From Acinetobacter junii CIP 64.5 (GTDB lineage: Bacteria > Pseudomonadota > Gammaproteobacteria > Pseudomonadales > Moraxellaceae), in contig NZ_KB849653.1 of the NCBI RefSeq assembly GCF_000368765.1, positions 229,366 to 293,365 on the forward strand: DNA of 64,000 nt, given 5' to 3'. The notes below the pieces were generated by a model that was given only the letters and a program-made list of their open reading frames with translations, was not told the origin of the DNA and ran no database searches. The position numbers and the translations under genes were made by a program. Positions within the stretch are counted from its first letter, which is position 1. Every line of letters starts with the position of its first letter. Positions 18,060 through 28,145 of the stretch are shown here, piece by piece.

Positions 18060-18671
18060 ATGGCACTTAAACTTTATACCAATAGTTTTTCACGCGGTGT
18101 GGTCGTGGATTGGCTACTACTAGAACTCGGAATTGAATGCGAGCGTATTGAGGTTGCATTTAAAACTGAAATGAAAACACCAGAATATTTGCAGATGAAT
18201 CCTTTTGGTAAAGTACCTGTTTTGGTTGATGGTGACATTGTTATTTATGAATTGGGTGCAATATGTGCTTATTTAGCTGATAAATTTATAGATAAAGGAC
18301 TAGCACCTGCACTCAACGATCCCAAACGAGGTTTATATTATCGTTGGTTGTTCTTTATCTCAGGGCCATGGGAAGCGGCAGCGACAGATCGAATGTTGGG
18401 TATAAATGAGGTTACACCTGAGCAGAAATCTTCGATTGGTTATGGTGACTACCAAGATGCTTATCATGCCTTTGTGGTTGGATTGAATGAAGCAGCTCCT
18501 TTTTTATGTGGAGAACAATTCACCGCTGCTGATGTGTTAGTTGCAGCAATGTTATTTTGGCAGTTGAAAATGGGTGAAGTACAGTCGCATCCTGCTATTG
18601 AACGATATTTACAGAATGTTAGTCAGCGCCCAAGTTATCAGAAGTTTGCTGAATTCTTTAGTAATGCTTAA
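18060..18671 (+). CDS. Glutathione S-transferase family protein
   Basis: This 203-residue protein has an N-terminal thioredoxin-like domain (1-80) with YTNSFSRGVVVDWLLLELG and the cis-Pro loop GKVPVLVDGDIVIYELGAICAYLA, in which the Glu-Leu pair stands for the usual Glu-Ser that holds the gamma-Glu of glutathione. The C-terminal alpha-helical domain contains FTAADVLVAAMLFW, the N-capping box. It follows a WYL regulator. Substrate unknown; detoxification of electrophiles or peroxides is the family role. Confidence 0.85.
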   Translation: MALKLYTNSFSRGVVVDWLLLELGIECERIEVAFKTEMKTPEYLQMNPFGKVPVLVDGDIVIYELGAICAYLADKFIDKGLAPALNDPKRGLYYRWLFFISGPWEAAATDRMLGINEVTPEQKSSIGYGDYQDAYHAFVVGLNEAAPFLCGEQFTAADVLVAAMLFWQLKMGEVQSHPAIERYLQNVSQRPSYQKFAEFFSNA

Positions 18672-18682
18672 GCCCAAACATC

Positions 18683-18708
18683 AAAAAAGCCGACAACTCG
18701 GCTTTTTT
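18683..18708. terminator. Bidirectional terminator between GST and LysR genes
   Basis: AAAAAAGCCGA and TCGGCTTTTTT flank a CAAC loop. T-runs occur on both strands, so it serves the two convergent genes. Confidence 0.9.
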
Positions 18709-18715
18709 TATTTTT

Positions 18716-19624
18716 TCAGCTTGCATAAAGTGCAAATTGATCAAGTGCAAATACTTGCCTAATCTCTTCCAAAAATTGTTCGGTCGCTTGATTGGGGGGA
18801 TTTTTATTAAACGCCATAAATACATCCAAACTGGGCAATGGCTTGGCTAAGGGTTTTACAATGACTTGATCAGTCGCTAGGGCTTCCATGTAGGATGGCA
18901 GAATTGCACAGCTCACACCCGAGTTTACCGCTTGAATGCAATCCACTATATGATTGGTTTCATGGATGGTTTTGAACTGAATTTTATTAAATTCAATATA
19001 TTGCAAAATCGTTTTCGATAAGGGCTGTGACAATTTATTAGAAAGGATGGTTAACTCTAACTCTTTTAATTGCTCAAGTTTAATTTCTTCAAATTTAGCA
19101 AAAGGATGTTGTTTCGGGAGCATAAATACAAGAGGCTCTTTCAAAACTAACTGACTGGCAAAAGTATCATTTTGAAAATCTTGATTAATAAAAATAATGT
19201 CTAAATCACCTTTTTTTAATTCAGTGATTTGGTCAGTTTCTTTTAGATTGAGTGTACAAATTTGTAGTTTTGGAATTTTCACGCGTAAACGTGGCAAAAT
19301 ATAAGGAAAAATACGGATTTCTGCTGAAGGAACGAATCCAATTCTAAGACATTGAACTTTTGCAGCAGCAACTTGTCGCGCCATTGTCACTGCTTTATCT
19401 GCTTGAGTGATCGTTAAACGTGCCTGCTCTAGAAAAGCGTGACCTTCATCTGTCAACTCTACTTTTCGTTTGGTTCTATGAAATAATTGAACACCAATCT
19501 CATCCTCTAAGTCTTTGATTTGTTGACTTAAAGAGGGCTGTGCTGTATGAAGCTTAATTGCTGCTTTACTAAAACTTAGCTCTTCGGCAACGGTGATGAA
19601 GTAACGTAAATGTCGTAATTCCAT
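18716..19624 (-). CDS. LysR-family transcriptional regulator
   Basis: This 302-residue protein has an N-terminal winged HTH (1-60; MELRHLRYFITVAEELSFSKAAIKLHTAQPSLSQQI) and a periplasmic-binding-like effector domain (about 90-295). The N-terminus resembles the HcaR/BenM/CatM group that responds to aromatic acids, but the effector domain is divergent and no catabolic gene is adjacent. The usual divergent target is missing because an IS5-type element lies upstream from about 19778. The insertion may have separated the regulator from its target. Effector unknown. Confidence 0.87.
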   Translation of the reverse strand: MELRHLRYFITVAEELSFSKAAIKLHTAQPSLSQQIKDLEDEIGVQLFHRTKRKVELTDEGHAFLEQARLTITQADKAVTMARQVAAAKVQCLRIGFVPSAEIRIFPYILPRLRVKIPKLQICTLNLKETDQITELKKGDLDIIFINQDFQNDTFASQLVLKEPLVFMLPKQHPFAKFEEIKLEQLKELELTILSNKLSQPLSKTILQYIEFNKIQFKTIHETNHIVDCIQAVNSGVSCAILPSYMEALATDQVIVKPLAKPLPSLDVFMAFNKNPPNQATEQFLEEIRQVFALDQFALYAS

Positions 19625-19777
19625 AAGACGAATCCAAGTGTGCCTTATTCTAGTTTTAGAAAGATTGATAATGGGTGAAACTGGCGTAAGACTATATCAT
19701 AGCTGTTTTTATGACCGATATGCTCAGTTTTGAGATAGAAAAAATGTATTAAAAACCTAAAATTGTGACTTAATCTG

Positions 19778-20634
19778 GGGTGTGTTGACACTTTTAGCTT
19801 AAAAAAATAGCGAAGTAGTAAAATCAAATCGCCAAACCTAATTTTACTATTCGCTATGCCTCGTACCATGCTGACAGATCAACACTGGCAAAAGTTGAAA
19901 ACTATTTTGCGTAATTTATCTATTCATCACAACTCAAATTTACGTAATTTTATTGAAGCTATTCTCTATAGAATTAGAACAGGCTGTCCGTGGCGAGATA
20001 TTCCTTCCTATTTCGGTCAATCAAACTCTATTTTCAAACGTTTTAATCGTTGGTCAAGCAGCGGTAAGTTGCTTAGATTATTCAAATTATTAGCATCATG
20101 CCCCGATATGGAGTGGATTTTTATTGATGGCTCTCACGTACGTGCTCATCAACATTCTGCCGGTATAGCGAATCAATCCATTTCTAAAAGTGTAGGAGGA
20201 AACTCCTCAAAAATACATTTGATTGTTGATTCACATGGCAATCCTATTGATTTCATGATTACCGATGGCACTACACATGACATCAAAGTTGCACCTGATT
20301 TAATAGCAACATTAGATTTAAAAGAGACAGAAGTGGTATGCGCAGATAAAGGCTATGATTCAGAACCACTGCGTGAGCAGATCAGAAAAACAGGAACAAA
20401 AGCGAATATACCAAAGAAAATAAATAGCCAATCGAACAATGATCATATGGACTGGTATTTATATAAAATCAGGCATTTAGTTGAAAATATGTTTTGTAGA
20501 TTAAAACAATTTAGAGGGATAGCTACTCGATATGACAAGCTAAAAGAAATTATCAAAGTGCTGTTGCCTTAGCCTGTATATTTTTATGGCTACCTTTATA
20601 GGTTTAATTATGAACAGTAAATGTCAACAGACCC
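19778..20634 (+). mobile_element. IS5-family insertion sequence (IS427-like group)
   Basis: The element is bounded by imperfect terminal repeats: GGGTGTGTTGACA at 19778-19790, and TGTCAACAGACCC at 20622-20634 on the opposite end, whose reverse complement is GGGTCTGTTGACA. One mismatch separates them over 13 bases. A single transposase gene fills it, and the total length of about 857 bp fits this group. The outermost bases and a target duplication could not be fixed with certainty. It lies between a LysR gene and a hydrolase gene. Confidence 0.85.
19856..20601 (+). pseudogene. IS5-family transposase with a C-terminal frameshift
   Basis: The DDE transposase keeps the Asp in FIDGSHVRAH, the Asp in CADKGYDSE and the Glu in HLVENMFCRLKQFRGIATRYDKL. 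At the run AAAA (20542-20545) the frame shifts. The reading frame as written stops at TAG 20570-20572 after KEIIKVLLP. The -1 frame continues KRNYQSAVALACIFLWLPL, the standard family end, to TAG 20599-20601. Loss of one A from a run of five is the simplest cause. All catalytic residues remain, so residual activity cannot be excluded. Confidence 0.8.
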
Positions 20635-20869
20635 TGATCATGATAAAAAATTGAACCTTTATATAAATTTATGTTGACTCATTAGGTGAAAATCATCATA
20701 ACTAAATGGGTTCTACGAGGACTAAAATGCATGAATTGAAATGCATTCAAACTTCTCAAAATTGATACATTCACGTGAGATGGAAAACGTTAAAGTAGAA
20801 AACTATTTATCTGATGAATAGATCACCATCGCTGCTTGAGATGATTAAATTCCACTATAGAAGAAGTAC

Positions 20870-21922
20870 ATGAAAGATAAGCCGACATTAACTTACCAAT
20901 TGCCGACCCAATCTTGCTTGAGCCATACTTTTGGGAAACCACCATTTCCTCATGAGGCTTCTGACCATTGTGGTTTTGATCGTTTTTATAATATTGAAAA
21001 ACGTGATCCACCATTTGATCGAACACGTTTGTTTAAATGGCTTGCAACACGGAAGTCATATACGTGGAACGTTGATCGATATCACGAGCAAAATCTACGA
21101 AATCAGATGCTTGAGTTGCCTCAGAATCGACCACATGCTGATTTAAATGACTGGAAAATTTGGTTCGTAGGGCATGCAACGGTATTGATCCAAATCGGTC
21201 GTTACAATTTCCTGACGGATCCCGTTTGGTGTGAGTATGTGAGTCCTCAGCAGGGGCATGGTCCGCAACGTGTTTGCCCTGCAGGTATTGCTTTGGAACA
21301 CTTGCCTTGGATTCATGGTGTGTTGTTAAGTCATAACCATTATGACCATATGGATTTAGCCAGTTTAGAGTGGTTACATCAAAAATTTGCGATGCCGATC
21401 TATACTGGGCTTGGTAATGGATATTATTTGCCTAAACACTTTCATGTTATTGAGATGGATTGGTGGCAAGAAATTCCGTTTCATGATGAATTAAAAATTG
21501 CTTATACACCTGCACAGCATGCCTCTGGTCGTGGCGTGCGTGATCAAAATCGGGCCTTATGGGGTGGCTTTTCATTATTGGCAAAAACAGGACATTGTTT
21601 CTTTGCTGGTGATACGGGATATTCCCCACATTTTAAAAAGATTCATGAGCGTTATGGCGATGCCCGTGTAGCGCTATTACCAATAGGGGCTTATGAGCCA
21701 CGAAAGTTAATGCGATATGTGCATATGAATCCACAAGATGCTTTTCACGCGCATTTAGATTTGCATGCGCATCGTTCATTGGCCATTCATTTTCGAACTT
21801 TCCAACTTACTGATGAAGATCGCAATGCTCCTGAACATGAGTTACAACAAGCAATGAAATCTTCATCTAAATTAGTCAATCCATTTTATTGTATTCGTGA
21901 AGGGCACTTTATTCGGGCCTAG
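20870..21922 (+). CDS. NAPE-PLD-like metallo-beta-lactamase-fold hydrolase
   Basis: This 350-residue protein has an MBL-fold zinc site: SHNHYDHMD with His155, His157, Asp159 and His160, then HASGRG, FAGDTGYS and AIHFRTF further on. The layout, with VGHATVLIQIGRYNFLTDPVW before the first metal motif, is that of the UlaG/N-acyl-phosphatidylethanolamine phospholipase D-like group. No signal peptide is seen, so it is probably cytoplasmic. The preceding 230 bases after the IS5 element hold no gene. Substrate unknown; a phosphodiester lipid is possible. Confidence 0.85.
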   Translation: MKDKPTLTYQLPTQSCLSHTFGKPPFPHEASDHCGFDRFYNIEKRDPPFDRTRLFKWLATRKSYTWNVDRYHEQNLRNQMLELPQNRPHADLNDWKIWFVGHATVLIQIGRYNFLTDPVWCEYVSPQQGHGPQRVCPAGIALEHLPWIHGVLLSHNHYDHMDLASLEWLHQKFAMPIYTGLGNGYYLPKHFHVIEMDWWQEIPFHDELKIAYTPAQHASGRGVRDQNRALWGGFSLLAKTGHCFFAGDTGYSPHFKKIHERYGDARVALLPIGAYEPRKLMRYVHMNPQDAFHAHLDLHAHRSLAIHFRTFQLTDEDRNAPEHELQQAMKSSSKLVNPFYCIREGHFIRA

Positions 21923-22048
21923 CTTGCTGTAGTGTCCTGATAAAGCATAAGGCAATGACGGAAAGGCTGACAAGCCCAACATTCATCATCACAGGATTAA
22001 ACGCTTATTCATGTCATGGCTTGACTAAATTGTCGCCTAATTTAATCT

Positions 22049-22074
22049 AAAAAGCCATCCGAAGATGGCTTTTT
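22049..22074. terminator. Terminator between the hydrolase and catalase genes
   Basis: AAAAAGCCATC and GATGGCTTTTT flank a CGAA tetraloop. T-runs are present on both strands. It ends katA on the minus strand and the hydrolase gene on the plus strand. Confidence 0.88.
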
Positions 22075-22090
22075 AGAAGGTTCTCAGGAA

Positions 22091-23611
22091 TTAAATAAAG
22101 CTTGGTAAATGACGAGCAGGGTCAGTTTCACGGGCAGCTTGCGCATCAGCAACAGTCATACCAAGTGCTTTTGCAACACCTTCGCCATAAGCAGGGTGGC
22201 AAGCATAGCAGTTTCGGATATGACGATACTTGATAAAGTCCAACGCATCACCCATCGCGCGTGCTGTATTGCCAAATAAGGCATCTTGCTGTTCAGGTGT
22301 CATTAACTCGAACAAGGCACGAGGTTGACTGAAGTAGTCATTATCATCTTCACGATAATCCCAGAAGTCTGCATCGCCATTGATTTTCAATGGTGGTTCT
22401 TTGTATTGCGGCTGTTCTTGCCATTGACCGAAGCTGTTAGGTTCATAATGTGGTAAACCACCATAGTTGGCATCAATGCGACCTTGACCATCACGGTGAT
22501 TACTGTGAACAGGGCAGCGAGCAGCATTCACTGGAATTTGTTGATAGTTCACGCCTAAACGGTAACGTTGCGCATCCGCATAGTTAAATAGGCGTGCTTG
22601 CAACATACGGTCAGGTGAAACGCTAATACCTGGTACTAAGTTACTTGGTGCAAAAGCAGATTGTTCAACATCTAGGAAGAAGTTTTCAGAGTTGCGATTG
22701 AGTTCAAACTCACCAACTTCAATCAGTGGATAGTCGCCATGAGGCCAAACTTTAGTTAAATCGAATGGATGATATGGAACTTTCTCAGCATCTTGTTCTG
22801 GCATGATTTGTACGAAAAGCGTCCATTTTGGATAGTCTTGACGTTCGATGGCATCGAATAAATCACGTTGATGGCTTTCACGGTCTTGACCCACCAATTC
22901 ACCAGCTTCTGCATCAGTTAGGTTTTTAATTCCTTGTTGCGTTCTAAAGTGGAATTTCACCCAGAAACGTTCATTGGCTGCATTAATGAAGCTATAGGTA
23001 TGACTACTAAAACCATGCATATGTCGGTAGCTAGCAGGGATACCGCGATCTGACATTACAATCGTGACTTGATGCAGGGCTTCTGGCAATAAAGTCCAGA
23101 AATCCCAATTATTGGTAGCACTACGTAGATTGGTTTTTGGGTCGCGTTTTACTGCTTTGTTGAGATCTGGGAATTTGCGTGGATCACGTAAGAAGAATAC
23201 AGGGGTATTATTACCTACCATATCCCAGTTACCTTCTTCAGTATAAAATTTTAAGGCAAAACCACGAATATCTCGTTCAGCATCCGCTGCGCCACGTTCA
23301 CCTGCAACCGTGGTAAAACGAGCAAACATTTCTGTTTTTTTGCCGATTTCGCTAAAGATTTTAGCGCGAGTATATTGAGTAATATCATGGGTAACTGTAA
23401 ATGTACCGAATGCACCAGAACCTTTAGCGTGCATACGACGTTCAGGAATCACTTCACGGACAAAGTTGGCAAGTTTTTCATTTAGCCATAAATCTTGGGC
23501 TAATAAAGGACCCCGAGCACCTGCTGTCATACTATTTTGATTATCCACCACGGGTGCACCAAAATCAGTGGTTAAGTGGCTATAAGGACATTTTTTATCG
23601 TCTTGGCTCAT
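22091..23611 (-). CDS. katA: Monofunctional heme catalase
   Basis: This 506-residue small-subunit catalase decomposes hydrogen peroxide. The active-site His61 lies in [12 protein letters not shown], the heme-proximal Tyr in [23 protein letters not shown], and the [11 protein letters not shown] segment carries the distal Asn. There is no signal peptide and no C-terminal flavodoxin domain, so it is the clade 3-like cytoplasmic form. It is monocistronic with its own terminator. The symbol katA is by type; Acinetobacter carries several catalases and the exact paralogue name is uncertain. Confidence 0.9.
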   Translation of the reverse strand: MSQDDKKCPYSHLTTDFGAPVVDNQNSMTAGARGPLLAQDLWLNEKLANFVREVIPERRMHAKGSGAFGTFTVTHDITQYTRAKIFSEIGKKTEMFARFTTVAGERGAADAERDIRGFALKFYTEEGNWDMVGNNTPVFFLRDPRKFPDLNKAVKRDPKTNLRSATNNWDFWTLLPEALHQVTIVMSDRGIPASYRHMHGFSSHTYSFINAANERFWVKFHFRTQQGIKNLTDAEAGELVGQDRESHQRDLFDAIERQDYPKWTLFVQIMPEQDAEKVPYHPFDLTKVWPHGDYPLIEVGEFELNRNSENFFLDVEQSAFAPSNLVPGISVSPDRMLQARLFNYADAQRYRLGVNYQQIPVNAARCPVHSNHRDGQGRIDANYGGLPHYEPNSFGQWQEQPQYKEPPLKINGDADFWDYREDDNDYFSQPRALFELMTPEQQDALFGNTARAMGDALDFIKYRHIRNCYACHPAYGEGVAKALGMTVADAQAARETDPARHLPSFI

Positions 23612-23994
23612 GTTCTATCTCCATCAAGATGACCTGTGAGCTGGGTCATCTGAACTGTTTGACCGTTCAAAGATATGAATGTTTAACCGTATCGGCTACA
23701 AAATGGGTATCAAAAATGAAGATGCCTAAATTGATTTGTAATGATGTGGTTTACATCCGTTGTATTTTTACTCTAGATTGATGAAAGTTTTTTTTCCAAT
23801 GGATTAAAGTTGATGTCATAAATGCTTTATCCGATTGAAGCTGTTTAAATCTTAAATGTGGCAATGAGAATTGTTGAGCAATAAATTGTTAAAATTTGAA
23901 AAAGTCCCATTAAAATAACCAATTAAAGGGAATTGAATAGTTCGTTAAGGGTAATTGTATAATCAACTCCCAAATTCAGCTTGTATGCTCATAT
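23612..23994. other. Intergenic region upstream of catalase
   Basis: About 380 bases between the katA start and the ptsP terminator hold no convincing gene. It is AT-rich and must contain the katA promoter on the minus strand. No clear OxyR or other operator could be recognised by eye. Confidence 0.5.
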
Positions 23995-24021
23995 ATAAAA
24001 ACAGGAGGTTTTTCACCTGTT
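23995..24021 (-). terminator. Intrinsic terminator of ptsP
   Basis: On the minus strand ACAGG (24016-24020) pairs with CCTGT (24001-24005). It is followed by TTTTATA. It lies about 45 bases past the ptsP stop. Confidence 0.6.
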
Positions 24022-24065
24022 GCAGTTATGTAAAGGCATGCTTGAAAGGATGCCCTAGTTATTTT

Positions 24066-26360
24066 CTAGGCACTGACCAAACGATTGGATTTTACCATAT
24101 CGGCCAAGCCGTGGGTTTTAAAGTAGTGCTCAAGCCAGCTTTTAATGACTAATGGGTTATTCATTTGTAGGACATTGTCCAGCAGCTGTTTTGCATCTGC
24201 CATTGGGACATGGCAAATTGCCTTTCTCACCCGCAGGATGTTGCTTGAACTCATTGAAAGCGTATTAAAGCCCATCGCCATCAATAAAATCGCAGATAAA
24301 GGATCACCTGCCATTTCACCGCACACACTGACGGGTTTTTGATGGATGTGGCAGTCTTCAACTAAACGACTTAATGCACGCAAAACTGATGGATGAAAAT
24401 GCGAATAAACGTTTGCAACATGAGGGTTGTTTCGATCGACTGCAAGTAAGTACTGGGTCAAATCGTTAGAACCGACAGAGAAGAAATCAACTAGCTCGGC
24501 AAATTCACTGATTTGAAAGAGGACGCTTGGTACTTCGACCATAATCCCGATTTTTGGTCGAGTGATTTTAACTTGTTCTTCTTCTTGAACCGCAATCCAA
24601 TCACGTTCCAATAAATAAAGAACTTCCTCAACTTCACTGACACTTGTCACCATTGGCAATAAAATATGTAAGTTATTTAGACCAATACTCGCTTTTAACA
24701 TAGCGCGAATCTGTGCAGAGAAAATCTCAGGATGGTCTAAGGTAAAACGCAAACCACGCCAACCTAAAGCAGAGTTTTCTTCTTCAATGCTGAAATAAGG
24801 CAAGTCTTTATCCGCACCAATATCGAGGGTACGCATAATCACTGGCTTATTTGCAAAGTGGCTTAGCTGTTGACGATAGATAGCACGTTGTTCTTCTTCA
24901 CCTGGAAAGCGCTCACGAAGCATAAAAGGAATTTCACTACGGTATAGTCCGACACCTTTTGCACCACGTTGCACACCACGGACAACATCAATCATCAAAC
25001 CTGTGTTGACGAATAGAGGAATTGATACACCATCAGGGGTAATTGCATCCTTGGTTTCATATTGCTTTAAGTCTTTCGCAATTTGTTCTTCTTCTTTTTG
25101 GACTTCTTTATATCGTTGGCGCAATCGACGTGGCGGATTAACGAAGACTCGACCTTGATAAGCATCGACGATCATTTCAATGTCATCAAGTGTGGTGATT
25201 GGTAATTCAGTGACGCCAACAACTGTTGGAATACCAAGCGCACGAGCCACGATCACCATATGTGAATTGGCAGCACCTTCAGAAGTAACGATTGCCGCAA
25301 TATTATCAACAGGTAATTCAACCAGAGCAGCCGTACTGATTTCTTCACCAATCAGGATGCTGTCAGGGCTCAGCTCTCGATGACTCGAATCGGCTTCTTG
25401 CAAACATGCCAAAATTCGACGACCTAAGTCTTTTAAATCTGAAACACGTTCACGCAGATAGTCATCTTCCATTTGCGCAAACAACGCAATATGTTTATCA
25501 ATGACTTTACGCACAGCACCTTGTGCCCAACTTCCTGCTCGAATGTGGTCTTTAATTTCACTTGGTAATGCATTTTCATCCAACATTCTCAAGAACACAC
25601 TAAATAAAGCACGTTCTTCAGACATGAGTGAGTCTTGCATTTTTTCATCTAAGGATTGAATTTCCTTACGTACAGAGGCAATCGCTTGATCAAGAAGTTC
25701 AAGCTCCTCACTAATATCTTCTGCTTCTCGATCTGGAATTACCGTAAGATCAGCAGGAGGGTAGAGCACAATTGCACGACCTAGCGCGACACCGCCTGCA
25801 CCTGAAACACCTTGGAACGTTTTATATGTTGAGCCACTGGTAGGCTTACGGAAAACATCAATATTGCCAACGGCGTGTGCATGTGCAATTACGCCAGAAA
25901 GCTGAGCACAAAGCGTCACGAGGAATGATTCAGCTGCTTCACTAAAGTCTTGGGGTTCTTTATTTTGAACAACTAAAACGCCCATAACCTTACGGCGATA
26001 CATGACTGGTACGCCAAGGAATGAGTTAAATAGCTCTTCACCTGTTTCAGGTAAATAAGCAAATCGGTCATGCTTAGGAGCATTGTCAAGGTTAACGATT
26101 TCTTCGCGTTGTCCAACTAAGCCGACTAGACCCTCACCAATATTTAATGAGACATGTCCAACTGCTTCAGGTTTTAGACCTTTTGAAGCCATCAACACAT
26201 AGCGTTTATTACGTTCATCCAATAGGTAAATTGAGCAAACATCTACATGCATCGCCTCAGCCACATGGTTGACCATAATGTCCAAGGAGTCATGCAAACT
26301 GACGGACGCATTGATTTCTTGCACAATGCGTCTAAGCGTGTCGAGTTGCATGTTTGACAT
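24066..26360 (-). CDS. ptsP: PEP-protein phosphotransferase PtsP (EI-Ntr)
   Basis: This 764-residue nitrogen-PTS enzyme I starts phosphate relay from PEP to NPr and EIIA-Ntr. An N-terminal GAF domain (about 1-165, LHDSLDIMVNHVAEAMHVDVCSIY) senses glutamine in relatives. The phosphohistidine domain has GAANSHMVIVARALGIP, and the PEP-binding barrel carries GLYRSEIPFM, the VSVCGEMAGDP Cys and SNDLTQYLLAVDR. rppH lies 92 bases upstream on the same strand; the rppH-ptsP operon is conserved in gammaproteobacteria. Confidence 0.96.
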   Translation of the reverse strand: MSNMQLDTLRRIVQEINASVSLHDSLDIMVNHVAEAMHVDVCSIYLLDERNKRYVLMASKGLKPEAVGHVSLNIGEGLVGLVGQREEIVNLDNAPKHDRFAYLPETGEELFNSFLGVPVMYRRKVMGVLVVQNKEPQDFSEAAESFLVTLCAQLSGVIAHAHAVGNIDVFRKPTSGSTYKTFQGVSGAGGVALGRAIVLYPPADLTVIPDREAEDISEELELLDQAIASVRKEIQSLDEKMQDSLMSEERALFSVFLRMLDENALPSEIKDHIRAGSWAQGAVRKVIDKHIALFAQMEDDYLRERVSDLKDLGRRILACLQEADSSHRELSPDSILIGEEISTAALVELPVDNIAAIVTSEGAANSHMVIVARALGIPTVVGVTELPITTLDDIEMIVDAYQGRVFVNPPRRLRQRYKEVQKEEEQIAKDLKQYETKDAITPDGVSIPLFVNTGLMIDVVRGVQRGAKGVGLYRSEIPFMLRERFPGEEEQRAIYRQQLSHFANKPVIMRTLDIGADKDLPYFSIEEENSALGWRGLRFTLDHPEIFSAQIRAMLKASIGLNNLHILLPMVTSVSEVEEVLYLLERDWIAVQEEEQVKITRPKIGIMVEVPSVLFQISEFAELVDFFSVGSNDLTQYLLAVDRNNPHVANVYSHFHPSVLRALSRLVEDCHIHQKPVSVCGEMAGDPLSAILLMAMGFNTLSMSSSNILRVRKAICHVPMADAKQLLDNVLQMNNPLVIKSWLEHYFKTHGLADMVKSNRLVSA

Positions 26361-26452
26361 GGATGTTTACTCCAATTTATAAATCGTTATGAACCTAGTT
26401 ATAACAGCTCTCTAGTCAAAAATCATTGCTTAAAGTGATGATTTATTGATGT

Positions 26453-26929
26453 TTAGCGTTGTGGAAGTTGTAAACACAACTCCATCATGGCTTTACGGTA
26501 AACATCACGTTTGAAATTCACCACTTGACCTAATGGATACCAATAACTCACCCATTGCCATTCATCAAATTCGGGTGGGTCGGATAAGTTTAACTGAATA
26601 TGATGCGGCGATGCCGTTAACTTCAGTAAAAACCACTTTTGTTTTTGTCCAATACATACGGGATCTGAATCTGACCGAATGTACCGATGTGGCAAACGAT
26701 AACGCAGCCAACCTTTAGTTTGCGCTATAATCTGGACGTGTTCGGGCAATAAGCCGACTTCTTCTCTCAGTTCACGATAAAGTGCCTGTTCAGGGGTTTC
26801 TCCAAACTGGATCCCTCCTTGTGGAAATTGCCAAGCATTGTGACCAATGCGTTTTGCCCATAAAACTTGTCCGTCATCGTTTGCCAAAATGATCCCGACG
26901 TTGGGTCGGAAACCTTCTGAATCGATCAT
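26453..26929 (-). CDS. rppH: RNA pyrophosphohydrolase RppH
   Basis: This 158-residue Nudix hydrolase removes pyrophosphate from 5' triphosphate mRNA and so triggers RNase E-dependent decay. The Nudix box is [25 protein letters not shown]. The start [12 protein letters not shown] is the conserved N-terminus and is preceded by AGGTAG on the minus strand; the frame could open 27 codons earlier but those residues are unlike the family. It is co-oriented with ptsP. The presence of rne in the same window is a coincidence of layout rather than an operon. Confidence 0.95.
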   Translation of the reverse strand: MIDSEGFRPNVGIILANDDGQVLWAKRIGHNAWQFPQGGIQFGETPEQALYRELREEVGLLPEHVQIIAQTKGWLRYRLPHRYIRSDSDPVCIGQKQKWFLLKLTASPHHIQLNLSDPPEFDEWQWVSYWYPLGQVVNFKRDVYRKAMMELCLQLPQR

Positions 26930-27112
26930 TTGGCTACCTAAATTTTCTCTATATCGTTGACTTTGATCTCGGGGACAGTCACTCTTCACGTCCAACTCGA
27001 AAAAGGTCAAAGTAAAATGTTTAAAATTGCTATGATCTTAACGAATTTTTAGTCACTTACGGAAATAGATTTACGTTTTTTTTCTTTAATTTGCATTTAA
27101 ATGAGCATTTAT

Positions 27113-27772
27113 ATGAAATTGGCTTTGTTTGATTTAGATCACACCCTGTTAAATACCGATTCTGACCACTCATGGGGTGAGTTTTTAGTGAATGAAGGTT
27201 TGGTTGATCCAGTTCATCATCGTCAAATGAATGATAAATTCTACGAGGACTATAAGGCAGGACAACTTGATCCGATTGCTTATAACGAATTTGTCTTTGA
27301 ATTTTTGACCAAGCATGACAATACTTATTTAACTGAACTACACCAGTTGTTTATGCAAAAAGTGATTCGTCCCCAAATGCGTCCGAAAGGTTTTGATGCA
27401 ATTAAAAAGCATCAAGATTTAGGTCATGCGATTGTTGGGATTACTGCAACCAGTGATTTTATTACGGCTCCGATTTTTCGTGAATTTGGTATTACTGAAA
27501 TTATTGCCACCAATGCCGAAGTTCTTGATGGGAAGTATACGGGTAAGGTGACAGGTTTACCTTGTTATCAGAAAGGTAAGCTTGCTCGTTTAGATCAATG
27601 GTTAGAGGGAAGAGCAGTTGATGAGTCTTGGGCGTATTCAGATTCGATTAATGATCGTTTTTTGCTTGAATATGCAACCCATGCAATTGCAGTGAATCCT
27701 GATGATCGTTTAGAAAAATTGGCGCAAGATCAAGATTGGGATATTCAAGACTGGTCGATCGTATCCGTATAA
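27113..27772 (+). CDS. HAD-IB phosphatase (PA0335-type, probable histidinol phosphatase)
   Basis: This 219-residue HAD-IB hydrolase starts MKLALFDLDHTLL (nucleophile Asp7, acid/base Asp9); an upstream ATG at 27101 adds four residues. Motif II is GITATSDF, Lys lies near GLPCYQKGK and motif IV is YSDSINDRFLLEYA. Divergent from rppH-ptsP, it is the neighbour seen in Pseudomonas aeruginosa, where PA0335 adjoins rppH (PA0336) and ptsP (PA0337). From memory PA0335 encodes a histidinol-phosphate phosphatase, so a role in histidine synthesis is inferred and not shown here. Confidence 0.82.
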   Translation: MKLALFDLDHTLLNTDSDHSWGEFLVNEGLVDPVHHRQMNDKFYEDYKAGQLDPIAYNEFVFEFLTKHDNTYLTELHQLFMQKVIRPQMRPKGFDAIKKHQDLGHAIVGITATSDFITAPIFREFGITEIIATNAEVLDGKYTGKVTGLPCYQKGKLARLDQWLEGRAVDESWAYSDSINDRFLLEYATHAIAVNPDDRLEKLAQDQDWDIQDWSIVSV

Positions 27773-27838
27773 TCTTTACTTTGCTCACATAGTACTTATT
27801 ATGTTAGAAGAATAGGTATTATGTGAATCGGAAATATC

Positions 27839-28081
27839 GTGAATAATAAGAATTCAGAGCGTAGACGATATCGCCGCTCAGATTGGGGTGAACAGTTCCT
27901 TAGCCAAGGTTTTGATGCCTTGATTAGTGAATTGTTATTCTACTTGATTATCCTTTTATTTGGGGGTGCAATAGGCGGCATTATTTTTGCCTGCATAACG
28001 TTTGGATTTGGCGCATTATTTTTGGTTTTACCCTTTGTGATGCTGCTTTATTATGTTGTTAGGAAATTTGTGAAAAAATAA
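27839..28081 (+). CDS. Small membrane protein of unknown function
   Basis: This 80-residue protein starts at GTG 27839 with CGGAAA upstream. A basic N-terminus (NNKNSERRRYRRSDWGEQF) precedes one long or two short hydrophobic segments (about 32-75, LLFYLIILLFGGAIGGIIFACITFG...). It ends in basic residues (VVRKFVKK). No family is recognised. It lies between the HAD phosphatase and the DUF2252 gene, all on the plus strand and closely spaced. Confidence 0.65.
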   Translation: MNNKNSERRRYRRSDWGEQFLSQGFDALISELLFYLIILLFGGAIGGIIFACITFGFGALFLVLPFVMLLYYVVRKFVKK

Positions 28082-28145
28082 AAAATATTTATCTGATCCA
28101 TTCAATTTATTGTTATAACACTACTGAATTTATGTCGGGGGTGTT

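Noticed and set aside
20542..20548. Programmed -1 frameshift in the IS5 transposase
   Set aside because: The A-run has only four bases with no stimulatory hairpin or Shine-Dalgarno seen, and the shift is at the very end of the gene; simple deletion is more likely.
20602..20869. Possible gene or small RNA between the IS5 element and the hydrolase
   Set aside because: Only a weak repeat of ATGCAT (20727-20747) and AT-rich DNA are present; no reading frame, promoter and terminator combination was convincing.
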